From: Fulvimonas soli
Lineage (GTDB): Bacteria > Pseudomonadota > Gammaproteobacteria > Xanthomonadales > Rhodanobacteraceae
NCBI RefSeq assembly: GCF_003148905.1
Contig: NZ_QGHC01000012.1
Location: forward strand, 18,847 to 82,846
Length of the DNA stretch: 64,000 nucleotides
Direction: 5' to 3'
Shown here piece after piece: positions 33,341 to 41,884 of the stretch. Positions within the stretch are counted from its first letter, which is position 1. Every line of letters begins with the position of its first letter. The notes under the pieces are model-generated. The model saw only the letters and a list, made by a program, of their open reading frames with translations, did no database searches and was not told the DNA's origin. Position numbers and translations under genes: made by a program.

Positions 33341-34030
33341 ATGAGCCTGACCGAGCAGCGCGAGGGCGTGGAGGCGGGGCGGCTGGACATGTTCGTGGAC
33401 GGCGCGTTCGCCTTCACGCTGACCCTGCTGGTGATCGGCGGCGACGCGGTGCCGGACAGCGCCGACAAGCTGCTGCGCATGCTCGGCGGCGTGCCCGCCT
33501 TCGCGGTGTGCTTCTCGCTGATCGCCTACTTCTGGCACGGCCACGTGCGCTGGCGGCGGCGCTGCCCGGAGGCCGACCGCGGCGGGCTGTGGCTGTCGCT
33601 GATGCTGGTGTTCTTCGCGCTGATCTTCGTCTATCCGCTGCACATGCTGTTCGCCAGCCTGTTCAACGGGCTCGGCGGCGACGCCTTCCCCAGCGAGTTC
33701 AAGCTGGACAGCCCGCGCCAGATACGCGCGCTGTTCGTCTGCTACGGCGTGGCCTTCGCCTGCATGGCGGGCACGCTGGCCCTGCTGTTCCGCCACGCGG
33801 CGCGCGGCGCGCAGGCGCGCGGCGGCTCGCCGCTGCCGGCGCGGCTGGACATGCTGGAATGGAGCGTGCCCACCGCGCTGGGCGTGCTGTCCGCGCTGCT
33901 CGCGCTGCTGCTGCCGCTGTCGGCGCCGCCGCTGTGCTGGGCGCTGCCGGGCTTCGTCTACGCGCTGATGTTCCTGATCGGCCCGCTGACCGCGCGCTTC
34001 CGCCGCCGCCACGGCATGGGCGAGCCCTGA
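33341..34030 (+). CDS. TMEM175-family (DUF1211) potassium channel-like protein
   Basis: A 229-residue membrane protein with six hydrophobic segments. The first carries RLDMFVDGAFAFTLTLLV, the RxxxFxDGxFAxxxTLL signature of prokaryotic TMEM175, whose known members are K+-selective channels working as tetramers. SLIAYFWHGHVRWRR matches the conserved FWxxH block of the second segment. RBS GGGGAGGA precedes the ATG. It ends three bases before bioD on the same strand, although a functional link is unlikely. Confidence 0.85.
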   Translation: MSLTEQREGVEAGRLDMFVDGAFAFTLTLLVIGGDAVPDSADKLLRMLGGVPAFAVCFSLIAYFWHGHVRWRRRCPEADRGGLWLSLMLVFFALIFVYPLHMLFASLFNGLGGDAFPSEFKLDSPRQIRALFVCYGVAFACMAGTLALLFRHAARGAQARGGSPLPARLDMLEWSVPTALGVLSALLALLLPLSAPPLCWALPGFVYALMFLIGPLTARFRRRHGMGEP

Positions 34031-34033
34031 GGC

Positions 34034-34723
34034 ATGCGCGCGCTGTTCGTCGCCGGCACCGACACCGGCATCGGCAAGACCCACGCCGCCTGCGCGCTGC
34101 TGCACGCGCTGCGCGCCGCCGGCCGCGACGCGGTGGGCATGAAGCCGGTGGCCAGCGGCTGTATCGAGACGCCGGAAGGACTGCGCAACGAGGACGCGCT
34201 GGCGCTGCAGGCCGCCTCCGCGGGCGCGCCGCCCTACGCGCTGGTGAACCCGGTGGCGCTGCGCGCGCCGCTGTCGCCGCACCTGGCCGCGGCGCGCGAG
34301 GGTGTCGCCGTCGCGCTGCCGCCGCTGCGCGCGGCCTTCGGGCGGTTGCAGGCGCGGCACGAGGTGGTGGTGGTGGAGGGCGTGGGCGGCTGGATGGTGC
34401 CGCTGGCGCCGGGCCTGCTGGCCTCGGCGATGCCGCGCGAATGGCGACTGCCGGTGGTGCTGGTGGTGGGGCTGCGGCTGGGCTGCCTCAACCATGCGCT
34501 GCTCAGCGCGCGCGCGATCGCCGCGGACGGCTGCGCGCTGCTGGGCTGGATCGGCAACCGCATCGACCCCGCGATGGAGGCGGCGGAGGAGAACCTCGCC
34601 ACGCTGCGCGCGCTGCTGCCGGCGCCCTGCCTGGGCGTGCTGCCGCACGGCGTCGCGCCGGCGCAGGCCGCCGCCGCGCTGGACCTGGCGCCGTTCGATC
34701 GCCTTCACGCGCCGCATGCTTGA
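34034..34723 (+). CDS. bioD: ATP-dependent dethiobiotin synthetase
   Basis: Closes the ureido ring of dethiobiotin from DAPA, CO2 and ATP, the penultimate step of biotin synthesis. It has 229 residues with the P-loop GTDTGIGKTHAAC at the N-terminus, KPVASGC for DAPA/CO2 binding, RNEDALALQ, NPVALRAPLSPHLAA, and VVVEGVGGWMVPL with the metal-binding Glu. No other bio gene is in the window; the rest of the pathway must be elsewhere. Confidence 0.95.
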   Translation: MRALFVAGTDTGIGKTHAACALLHALRAAGRDAVGMKPVASGCIETPEGLRNEDALALQAASAGAPPYALVNPVALRAPLSPHLAAAREGVAVALPPLRAAFGRLQARHEVVVVEGVGGWMVPLAPGLLASAMPREWRLPVVLVVGLRLGCLNHALLSARAIAADGCALLGWIGNRIDPAMEAAEENLATLRALLPAPCLGVLPHGVAPAQAAAALDLAPFDRLHAPHA

Positions 34724-34753
34724 GTCGGCGCAGCCGTCCCACCAGGAGCGACC

Positions 34754-35104
34754 ATGAGCCTGCGCAGCCGCTACTACCTGTCGATCGCCGACCTCGCCCG
34801 CGCGCGCGGCGCCGAGCCGTCGCTGAGCCACGACGGCGCCGGCCCCGGCGACTTCGCCGCGGCGCTGCAGGAGGCGCTGCGCACGCCGGCGCTGTTCGAG
34901 CGCTGGCGCGCCATGCGGCCGGACCCGGACGAGGTGGACGCGAGCCTGGGCGCCACCGATCCGGCCGCCACGGCGACGGCCAAGGTGGCCGACCTGCGCA
35001 CCGACGTCGAGCTGGTCACCAGCCTGCCGATGCGCGTCGTGCGGCATCGCCTCGACCTGCTGATCGGGCCGAACTGGCAGCTGCGGGACATGCGCGCGGC
35101 CTGA
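34754..35104 (+). CDS. Conserved hypothetical protein (116 residues)
   Basis: Starts MSLRSRYYLSIADLAR with RBS AGGAG seven bases upstream. It is soluble and mostly helical, with no membrane segment or cofactor motif. The middle has ALRTPALFERWRAMRPDPDEVD and the end VRHRLDLLIGPNWQLRDMR. I do not recognise a family. It lies 30 bp after bioD and has the codon use of its neighbours, so it is likely a real gene on the same transcript. Confidence 0.65.
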   Translation: MSLRSRYYLSIADLARARGAEPSLSHDGAGPGDFAAALQEALRTPALFERWRAMRPDPDEVDASLGATDPAATATAKVADLRTDVELVTSLPMRVVRHRLDLLIGPNWQLRDMRAA

Positions 35105-35212
35105 GGCCGGGACTTCCGGCCCCTGGAAGCGGGCGTGCGGTGTGGTTACAGTCGGGCGTTTGAGCCAACCGCGTCCGCTCCCGGCGGACCGCCATTGCTG
35201 GGGGAACCCGTC

Positions 35213-37411
35213 ATGCTCCGTCTGCGTACCCTCGTGATCGCCACCTCGATCGCCCTCGCCGCCTGCTCGTCGCACCAGTCCGAGCAGGCCGCCACGCCCG
35301 CCGCCCCGGCCAGCGCGCCGGCGCCGGCCACCACCACCGCCGCCGAGGCCACGATGAAAGCGGACAATCCCTTCGCCGCCGCCAGCACGCTGCCGTTCCA
35401 GGCGCCGCCGTTCGACCGGATCAAGGACGCCGACTACCAGCCGGCGATCGAGGAGGGCATGCGCCAGCAGCTGGCGGAGGTCGAGAAGATCGCCGGCAAC
35501 CCCGAGCCGCCCACCTTCGAGAACACCTTCGTGGCGCTGGAGAAGTCCGGCGCGCTGCTGACCCGCGTGCAGCACGCCTTCGACGCCGTCACCGGGGCCA
35601 ACACCGACGACACGCTGCAGAAGGTGCAGGAGGATGAGGCGCCGAAGCTGGCCGCGCACCAGGACGCGATCCACCTCGACGGCAAGCTGTTCGCGCGCGT
35701 CGAGGCCGTCTACGACCAGCGCGACGCGCTCAAGCTCGACGCGGAGTCGCGCCGCCTGGTCGAGGTGGTCTACCGCAACTTCGTGCGCGCCGGCGCCAAG
35801 CTGTCCGACGCCGACAAGGCCAGGCTGAAGGACCTCAACAAGGAGGAGTCCACCCTCAGCACGCAGTTCACCAACAAGCTGCTGGCCGCCACCAAGGACG
35901 GCGCGCTGGTGGTGGACGACAAGGCGAAGCTCGCGGGCCTGTCCGACGCCGACGTCGCCGCCGCGGCGCAGGCCGCCAAGGACCGCGGCCTGGACGGCAA
36001 GTGGGTGATCGCGCTGCAGAACACCACCCAGCAGCCGGCGCTGCAGGGCCTGGACGACCGTGCCGCCCGCGAGGCGCTGTTCAAGGCCTCGTGGGACCGC
36101 GCCGAGAAGGGCGACGCCAACGACACGCGCGCCATCATCGAGCGCCTCGCGCAGCTCCGCGCCGAGCAGGCGCGGCTGCTCGGCTACCCGAGCTACGCCG
36201 CGTGGAAGCTGGACGACCAGATGGCCAGGACGCCGGAGACCGCGCTCAAGTTCATGCAGCAGCTCGCGCCCGCCGCCGTGGCGCGCGCGCGGCGCGAGGC
36301 CGCCGACATCCAGGCGCTGATCGACCGCCAGAAGGGCGGCTTCAAGCTGCAGGCGTGGGACTGGCAGCACTACGCCGAGCAGGTGCGCAAGGCCAGGTAC
36401 GACCTCGACGAGAGCCAGATCAAGCCGTACTTCGAGCTGGACAACGTGCTCGAGAACGGCGTGTTCTATGCCGCCAACCAGCTCTACGGGCTCACCTTCA
36501 AGGAGCGCAAGGACATCCCGACCTGGCAGCCGGACATGCGCGTGTTCGAGGTGTTCGACAAGGACGGCGCCTCGCTCGCGCTGTTCTACTGCGACTACTT
36601 CAAGCGCGACAACAAGAACGGCGGCGCCTGGATGAGCAACCTGGTCGACCAGTCGAAGCTGCTGGGCACCAGGCCGGTGGTCTACAACGTCGCCAACTTC
36701 ACCAAGCCGGCGCCGGGCCAGCCCGCGCTGCTGTCGTTCGACGACGTGATCACGATGTTCCACGAGTTCGGCCACGCGCTGCACGGCATCTTCGCCGACG
36801 GGCAGTACCCGACGCTCTCGGGCACCAGCACCGCGCGCGACTTCGTGGAGTTCCCCTCGCAGTTCAACGAGCACTGGGCCACCGACCCGAAGATCTTCGC
36901 CCACTACGCCAGGCACTACCAGACCGGCGCGCCGATGCCGCAGGCGCTGGTGGACAAGATCAAGAAGGCCGCCACCTTCAACAAGGGCTACGACATGACC
37001 GAGCTGGTCGCCGCCGCCCTGCTCGACATGGAGTGGCACAGCCTGTCCGCCGACGCCGGCAAGCAGGACGCCGATGCCTTCGAGGCGGCCGCGCTGAAGA
37101 AGGACGGCGTGGAGCTGTCCTACGTGCCGCCGCGCTACCGCTCCAGCTACTTCCAGCACATCTGGGGCAACGGCTACGCCGCCGGCTACTACGCCTACCT
37201 GTGGACCGAGATGCTGGCCGACGACGCCTTCGGGTGGTTCAAGGAGCACGGCGGGCTGACCCGCGAGAACGGCGACCGCTTCCGCGCCATGATCCTCTCG
37301 CGCGGCAACGCCGTCGAACTGGAGAAGCTCTACGAGGACTGGCGCGGCAAGGCGCCGAGCGTGGAGCCGATGCTGGAGAACCGCGGCCTCAAGGAAGGCG
37401 CGAAGAAGTAA
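35213..37411 (+). CDS. dcp: Peptidyl-dipeptidase Dcp-like M3 metallopeptidase (lipoprotein)
   Basis: A zinc peptidase removing C-terminal dipeptides from oligopeptides. It has 732 residues with a lipoprotein signal (IATSIALAACSS), so it is probably on the outer membrane facing the periplasm. An Ala/Pro linker leads to the M3 domain. The zinc site MFHEFGHALHG is at about residues 518-528, with the third ligand Glu downstream in RDFVEFPSQFNEHW. YVPPRYRSSYFQHIWGNGY supplies the conserved substrate-binding Tyr/His. The ATG at 35213 gives the signal peptide; the earlier in-frame start does not. Confidence 0.92.
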   Translation: MLRLRTLVIATSIALAACSSHQSEQAATPAAPASAPAPATTTAAEATMKADNPFAAASTLPFQAPPFDRIKDADYQPAIEEGMRQQLAEVEKIAGNPEPPTFENTFVALEKSGALLTRVQHAFDAVTGANTDDTLQKVQEDEAPKLAAHQDAIHLDGKLFARVEAVYDQRDALKLDAESRRLVEVVYRNFVRAGAKLSDADKARLKDLNKEESTLSTQFTNKLLAATKDGALVVDDKAKLAGLSDADVAAAAQAAKDRGLDGKWVIALQNTTQQPALQGLDDRAAREALFKASWDRAEKGDANDTRAIIERLAQLRAEQARLLGYPSYAAWKLDDQMARTPETALKFMQQLAPAAVARARREAADIQALIDRQKGGFKLQAWDWQHYAEQVRKARYDLDESQIKPYFELDNVLENGVFYAANQLYGLTFKERKDIPTWQPDMRVFEVFDKDGASLALFYCDYFKRDNKNGGAWMSNLVDQSKLLGTRPVVYNVANFTKPAPGQPALLSFDDVITMFHEFGHALHGIFADGQYPTLSGTSTARDFVEFPSQFNEHWATDPKIFAHYARHYQTGAPMPQALVDKIKKAATFNKGYDMTELVAAALLDMEWHSLSADAGKQDADAFEAAALKKDGVELSYVPPRYRSSYFQHIWGNGYAAGYYAYLWTEMLADDAFGWFKEHGGLTRENGDRFRAMILSRGNAVELEKLYEDWRGKAPSVEPMLENRGLKEGAKK

Positions 37412-37430
37412 GGTCCGTCGCCGCGGAAGC

Positions 37431-37464
37431 GCGAAAGGCCCGCTGCGGCGGGTCTTTCGCTTTT
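37431..37464 (+). terminator. Rho-independent terminator of dcp
   Basis: GCGAAAGGCCCGC pairs with GCGGGTCTTTCGC around TGCG (one G-T pair) and is followed by TTTT. It starts 20 bases after the dcp stop. Confidence 0.85.
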
Positions 37465-37517
37465 CCGGCAGCGCCGCGGGGTTCCGCCGGCGCCGGATGC
37501 CGGCCGCGGCGCATGCT

Positions 37518-37648
37518 TTTTCCCCTCTCCCCTCCGGGGCGAGGGTGGGGTGAGGGGTCGCACTGGCGACAAGCCTTTCACCGAAGCAACGAGCGCCGAC
37601 GCGAGTCCCCTCCCCTCACCTCGGTCCTCTCCCCGCAGGTGGAGAGGA
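37518..37648. repeat. Two CTCTCCCC palindromes between convergent dcp and gshA
   Basis: Copy one (37520-37557) is CCCCTCTCCCCTCCGGGGCG with a GGGTGAGGGG arm. Copy two (about 37606-37648) is CCCCTCCCCTCACC, then TCCTCTCCCCGCAGGTGGAG. Both are diverged members of the family and lie in the 248-bp gap with the dcp terminator. Confidence 0.75.
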
Positions 37649-37659
37649 AGAAGAAGCCG

Positions 37660-39027
37660 TCAGTACGCGAACTCCCGGAACACCGGGTCCACGCTGCCGT
37701 TCCATTCGCCGTGGAACAGCTCCAGCTTGCGCTCGGCCGGCGTCTGGTCGGCCTCGACGATCTCGACCAGCGGCTCCAGGAAGATGCGCTCGTCGGCGCC
37801 GCGGCTGTTGAGGCGGGCGCGGCGCTGGAGGCCGTGCGCGGCGATCTCCAGCGCCTCGCGGGCGAGGTCGCGCACGGTGCCGCGGCGGAACGGCAGCTTC
37901 AGCGCGTGCCTGGGCACGCCGTCGCGCAGCGCGTGGCGCTCCTCGCGGCTGAAGTCCTTGACCAGGTCCCAGGCGGCGTCGAGCGCGTCGTCGTCGTAGA
38001 GCAGGCCGACCCACAGCGCGGGCAGCGCGCACAGGCGGTTCCACGGGCCGCCGTCGGCGCCGCGCATCTCCAGGTACTGCTTCAGGCGCACCTCGGGGAA
38101 GGCGGTGGTGAGGTGGTCGGCCCAGTCCTTCAGGGTGGCGCGCCGGCCGGGCAGGGCGTCCAGCGTGCCGGCCATGAAGCGCCGGAAGTCCTGCCCGGCG
38201 AGGTCGATGTAGCGGCCGTCCTGGTAGCTGAAGTACATCGGCACGCCGAGCATGTAGTCGACGTAGCGCTCGTAGCCGAAGCCGTCCTCGAACACGAAGT
38301 CGAGCATGCCGGTGCGGTCCGGGTCGGTGTCCTCCCACACGTGCGAGCGGTAGGACAGGTAGCCGTTCGGCCGCCCGTCGGTGAACGGCGAGTCGGCGAA
38401 CAGCGCGGTGGCCACCGGCTGCAGCGCGAGGCTGGTGCGGAACTTCCTCACCATGTCCGCCTCGCTGCCGAAGTCCAGGTTCACCTGCACGGTGCAGGTG
38501 CGCGTCATCATGTCCAGGCCGAGCCCGCCGACCCGGGGCATGTACTCGCGCATGATCTTGTAGCGGCCCTTGGGCATCCAGGGCATCTCCTCGCGCCGCC
38601 ATTTCGGCTGGAAGCCCATGCCGAGGAAGCCCAGGCCCATGCCGTCGGCGATCGAGCGCACCTCCTCCAGGTGCCGGTTCACCTCGCAGCAGGTCTGGTG
38701 GATGCTCTCCAGCGGCGCGCCGGACAGCTCCAGCTGGCCGGCCGGCTCCAGCGTGATGCTGGCCTGGTCGCGGCTCAGCGCCACCGGGATGTCGCCCTCG
38801 CGGGCGACCGCCCAGCCGTAGCGCGCGGCGAGCTGCTCCAGCAGCACGCGGATGCCGCGCTCGCCCTCGAACGCGGGCGGCCGGAGGTCGTCGGTGCGGA
38901 AGCCGAACTTCTCGTGCTCGGTGCCGATGCGCCAGGCCTCGCGCGGCTTCTCGCCGGCGGCGAGGTAGTCGACCAGCTGCTGGCGATCCTGGATCGGCGT
39001 GTTCTTGACGGCGCTGGGGATGGACAC
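37660..39027 (-). CDS. gshA: Glutamate-cysteine ligase, plant/proteobacterial type
   Basis: First step of glutathione synthesis (gamma-glutamylcysteine). It has 455 residues of the GCS2 type found in Xanthomonas and plants, not the E. coli type. Signs are WRIGTEHEKFGF near the N-terminus (catalytic Glu), ITLEPAGQLELSGAPLESIH, GLGFLGMGFQPKWRREEMPWMPKGRY, MTRTCTVQVNLDFGSEADM and LKQYLEMRGADGGPW. The GTG at 39027 (VSIPSAVKNTPI) is preferred; the frame continues to 39147 without conservation. Glutathione synthetase is not in the window. Confidence 0.93.
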   Translation of the reverse strand: MSIPSAVKNTPIQDRQQLVDYLAAGEKPREAWRIGTEHEKFGFRTDDLRPPAFEGERGIRVLLEQLAARYGWAVAREGDIPVALSRDQASITLEPAGQLELSGAPLESIHQTCCEVNRHLEEVRSIADGMGLGFLGMGFQPKWRREEMPWMPKGRYKIMREYMPRVGGLGLDMMTRTCTVQVNLDFGSEADMVRKFRTSLALQPVATALFADSPFTDGRPNGYLSYRSHVWEDTDPDRTGMLDFVFEDGFGYERYVDYMLGVPMYFSYQDGRYIDLAGQDFRRFMAGTLDALPGRRATLKDWADHLTTAFPEVRLKQYLEMRGADGGPWNRLCALPALWVGLLYDDDALDAAWDLVKDFSREERHALRDGVPRHALKLPFRRGTVRDLAREALEIAAHGLQRRARLNSRGADERIFLEPLVEIVEADQTPAERKLELFHGEWNGSVDPVFREFAY

Positions 39028-39203
39028 GGGGCGGCCCTTGGTGGGAGAGCGGACTAATGGGGACGGCGCGCTGCTCCGCAAAGGGGGCGGCGAGACAAAA
39101 TTGTACGCGAGGGTACAGGTGTTCCGCGCCGGCCGCGCGGCGGCCAACCGGGAAGAGCGCCGCCGCCGGGGCGGCCGCGAAGGGAGCCGCCGGCGCGCGG
39201 CGG

Positions 39204-39236
39204 AAACGCGAGAGCCGCCCGGGGGCGGCTCTCGCG
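39204..39236 (-). terminator. Rho-independent terminator of rho
   Basis: On the minus strand a 12-14 bp GC-rich stem (39207-39220 with 39223-39236) is followed by TTTCC. It lies about 20 bases past the rho stop codon. Confidence 0.7.
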
Positions 39237-39256
39237 CGGGCGTGCGGGACGCCGGC

Positions 39257-40969
39257 TCAGCGCTTCATCGAGTTGAAGAACTCGTCGTTGGACTTGGTGT
39301 TCTTCATCTTGTCCAGCATGAACTCCATCGCCGCCAGCTCGTCCATCGGGTGCAGCAGCTTGCGCAGGATCCAGATCTTGGCCAGCAGGTCCGGGTCGAT
39401 CAGCAGGTCCTCGCGGCGGGTGCCGGAGCGGTTGATGTCGATCGCCGGGTACACGCGCTTCTCGGCGATGCGGCGGGACAGGTGCACCTCCATGTTGCCG
39501 GTGCCCTTGAACTCCTCGTAGATCACCTCGTCCATCTTGCTGCCGGTGTCGATCAGCGCGGTGGCGATGATGGTCAGCGAGCCGCCCTCCTCGACGTTGC
39601 GCGCGGCGCCGAAGAAGCGCTTGGGCCGCTGCAGCGCGTTGGCGTCCACGCCGCCGGTGAGCACCTTGCCGGAGCTGGGCACCACGGTGTTGTAGGCGCG
39701 GGCCAGGCGGGTGATCGAGTCGAGCAGGATCACCACGTCCTTCTTGTGCTCGACCAGGCGCTTGGCGCGCTCGATCACCATCTCGGCGACCTGCACGTGG
39801 CGCGCGGCCGGCTCGTCGAAGGTGGAGCTGATCACCTCGGCGCGCACGGTGCGGGCGATCTCGGTCACCTCCTCCGGGCGCTCGTCCACCAGCAGGATGA
39901 TCAGGTGCACGTCCGGGTGGTTGTACTGGATCGCCTGCGCGATGTTCTGCAGCATCATCGTCTTGCCGGACTTCGGCTGCGAGACGATCAGGCCGCGCTG
40001 GCCGCGGCCGATCGGCGCCACCAGGTCGAGGATGCGGCCGGTGATGTCCTCGGTCGAGCCGTTGCCGCGCTCGAGCTTGAACGCCTTGCGCGGGAACAAG
40101 GGCGTCAGGTTCTCGAACAGCATCTTGTTCTTCGACGCCTCCGGCGGATCGCCGTTGATGTCGTCGACCTTGAGCATCGCGAAGTAGCGCTCGCCTTCCT
40201 TCGGATGGCGCACGCGGCCGGTGATGTAGTCGCCGGTGCGCAGGTTGAAGCGGCGGATCTGCGAGGGCGAGACGTAGATGTCGTCCGGGCCGGCCAGGTA
40301 CGACTCGTCGGCCGAACGCAGGAAGCCGAAGCCGTCCTGCAGGATCTCCAGCACGCCCTCGGCCCAGATGCCGCCGCCGGAGCGGGCGTGCGCCTTGAGG
40401 ATGTTGAAGATCACGTCCTGCTTGCGCTGGCGCGCCACGCCCTCGCGGATGCCCAGCGACTCGGCGAACTCCAGCAGCTGCACCGCGTTCTTGCGCTTGA
40501 GCTCGGTGAGGTTGATCAGCCGGTCGCTGCTGCCGATGTCGGCGTTCTCGTCGTCGTCCATCGGGTAGCCGTGCGGGTTGGGCCGCTGCGGCCCGCCGCC
40601 GCCCTGGCCGCGCTGCTGGTTGCGCTCGTGGCGCCGGCGGCGGCCGCGGCCGTCGCGGTCGTTGCGGCGCTCGTGGTTGCCGTTCTGGCCCTGCGGGCCG
40701 TTGCCGTTGCCGCCGCCCGGCGCGCCTTCGCGCGCCTCCTGCGGCGGCTGGCCGGGGTACTCGCCGCGCGCGGCGGGCGCCTCGCCCGCGGCGGGCGCCG
40801 CCTCGGCCGGCGCGGGACGCTCGGCGGCGGGAGCGGGAGCGGCCGCCTCGGCGGCGGCCTTGTCGGCCGCGGCGGCGCGGCGCGGCGCGCGGGGGCGCGG
40901 CTGCTCGGCCACGGGCTTGGCATCGGCGCGCTTGGCGTCGGTCGTTTCTTGGCTTTCGATATCGGACAC
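39257..40969 (-). CDS. rho: Transcription termination factor Rho with a disordered N-terminal extension
   Basis: A hexameric RNA-dependent ATPase. It has 570 residues against 419 in E. coli. The extra 145 or so residues are low complexity: an Ala/Pro/Glu part (about 10-75), then a Gly/Asn/Gln/Arg part (about 80-140, e.g. [19 protein letters not shown]). The core then starts: [15 protein letters not shown] (Rho N domain), [20 protein letters not shown] (RNA-binding OB fold), Walker [10 protein letters not shown] and Walker [21 protein letters not shown] 40969 is chosen because AGAGG lies seven bases upstream; an in-frame TTG at 40975 is too close to it. trxA lies upstream on the same strand. 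Confidence 0.95.
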   Translation of the reverse strand: MSDIESQETTDAKRADAKPVAEQPRPRAPRRAAAADKAAAEAAAPAPAAERPAPAEAAPAAGEAPAARGEYPGQPPQEAREGAPGGGNGNGPQGQNGNHERRNDRDGRGRRRRHERNQQRGQGGGGPQRPNPHGYPMDDDENADIGSSDRLINLTELKRKNAVQLLEFAESLGIREGVARQRKQDVIFNILKAHARSGGGIWAEGVLEILQDGFGFLRSADESYLAGPDDIYVSPSQIRRFNLRTGDYITGRVRHPKEGERYFAMLKVDDINGDPPEASKNKMLFENLTPLFPRKAFKLERGNGSTEDITGRILDLVAPIGRGQRGLIVSQPKSGKTMMLQNIAQAIQYNHPDVHLIILLVDERPEEVTEIARTVRAEVISSTFDEPAARHVQVAEMVIERAKRLVEHKKDVVILLDSITRLARAYNTVVPSSGKVLTGGVDANALQRPKRFFGAARNVEEGGSLTIIATALIDTGSKMDEVIYEEFKGTGNMEVHLSRRIAEKRVYPAIDINRSGTRREDLLIDPDLLAKIWILRKLLHPMDELAAMEFMLDKMKNTKSNDEFFNSMKR

Positions 40970-41124
40970 GGGCAAACCTCTTAGGGGCGCCGTTGGTAGA
41001 GAGGAGGGAGGGCGAGCGTCGCGCGGTGCGCGCTGCAGGGACAGGACCGTCCCGACGGTTGCCGCAGCAATCTAGCACCCGCCGCGCGGCGGCGTAAAGC
41101 GCGGCGCGGCGGGCGGAAGGCGGA

Positions 41125-41451
41125 TCAGAGCGCCTTGTCGATCATCTGGGTCAGCTGGCCCCTGCTCACGGCGCCGATCTGGGTGGCCTCGACCTTGCCG
41201 TTCTTGAACACCATCAGGGTGGGGATGCCGCGCACGCCGTAGGTGCGGGGCGTCTTCTGGTTGTGGTCGATGTTGAGCTTGGCGATGCGCAGCTTGCCCT
41301 CGTACTGCCTGGCCAGCTCGTCCAGCATCGGCGCGATGGCCTTGCACGGGCCGCACCATTCGGCCCAGAAGTCCAGCAGCACGGGGGTGTCGGATTGCAG
41401 CACCTCCTGCTCGAAGGCGTCGTCGCTCACATGGGTAATCAGGTCGCTCAC
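41125..41451 (-). CDS. trxA: Thioredoxin
   Basis: The general cytosolic dithiol reductant. It has 108 residues with LLDFWAEWCGPCKAIAPML (active site WCGPC), YGVRGIPTLMVFKNG with the cis-Pro, and the usual strand order. The GTG at 41451 (VSDLITHVSDDAFEQEV) matches the family start; the frame extends 18 codons without similarity. It lies upstream of rho and divergent from rhlB, as in other Gammaproteobacteria where rhlB, trxA and rho are neighbours. Confidence 0.96.
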   Translation of the reverse strand: MSDLITHVSDDAFEQEVLQSDTPVLLDFWAEWCGPCKAIAPMLDELARQYEGKLRIAKLNIDHNQKTPRTYGVRGIPTLMVFKNGKVEATQIGAVSRGQLTQMIDKAL

Positions 41452-41884
41452 CGGGGTCTCCGATAGATGGCGGGGTAGGGGCTTTGACGACCGCGCGGCC
41501 AGCATCGGCTACACTGGGGTGCCCATGAAGCGCGGGGTCGGGCCGGAAGGAGAGGGTTTCGCCGTTGCGGCGTCGTCTCCATTCCAGCGTAACTGAAGGC
41601 GCGATTCAAGCGATTCAAGGGCCGCCGCGGACGGTTCCGTTGACATAGGCGAGCGGGCTCCCGGGCAGGCGCCGGCGCGCCCGCTCGCCTATGCCAGCGG
41701 AACTGTCGGCGCGCCGCTCATGACGCCACGGCGCCCGCCGCGCACCGTGCCGCCGGTCCCGCCGCAAGCCCGCGGGCTTGCCGGGCCGCCACGGTGCGCC
41801 GCGCCGCATCCATCCACCCGTCCCGTCGCTCCCGGCGCGGGACCGGACGCCGCCCCGCGGCCGTCCGCACCGGCTTCCACTTTC
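41452..41884. other. 433-bp divergent trxA/rhlB intergenic region with a 15-bp hairpin
   Basis: No gene is supported here, though an open frame from 41720 runs into rhlB. A perfect 15-bp inverted repeat (41644-41658 with 41679-41693, arms CATAGGCGAGCGGGC and its complement) has a 20-base GC loop. A TTGACA at 41640-41645 overlaps the left arm but has no matching -10. A short direct repeat GCGATTCAA occurs twice at about 41601-41619. The region probably holds both promoters and a structured rhlB leader. Confidence 0.5.

Noticed and set aside
41640..41662. TTGACA as rhlB promoter -35 box
   Set aside because: No acceptable -10 hexamer at 16-18 bases, and the box is part of a hairpin arm.
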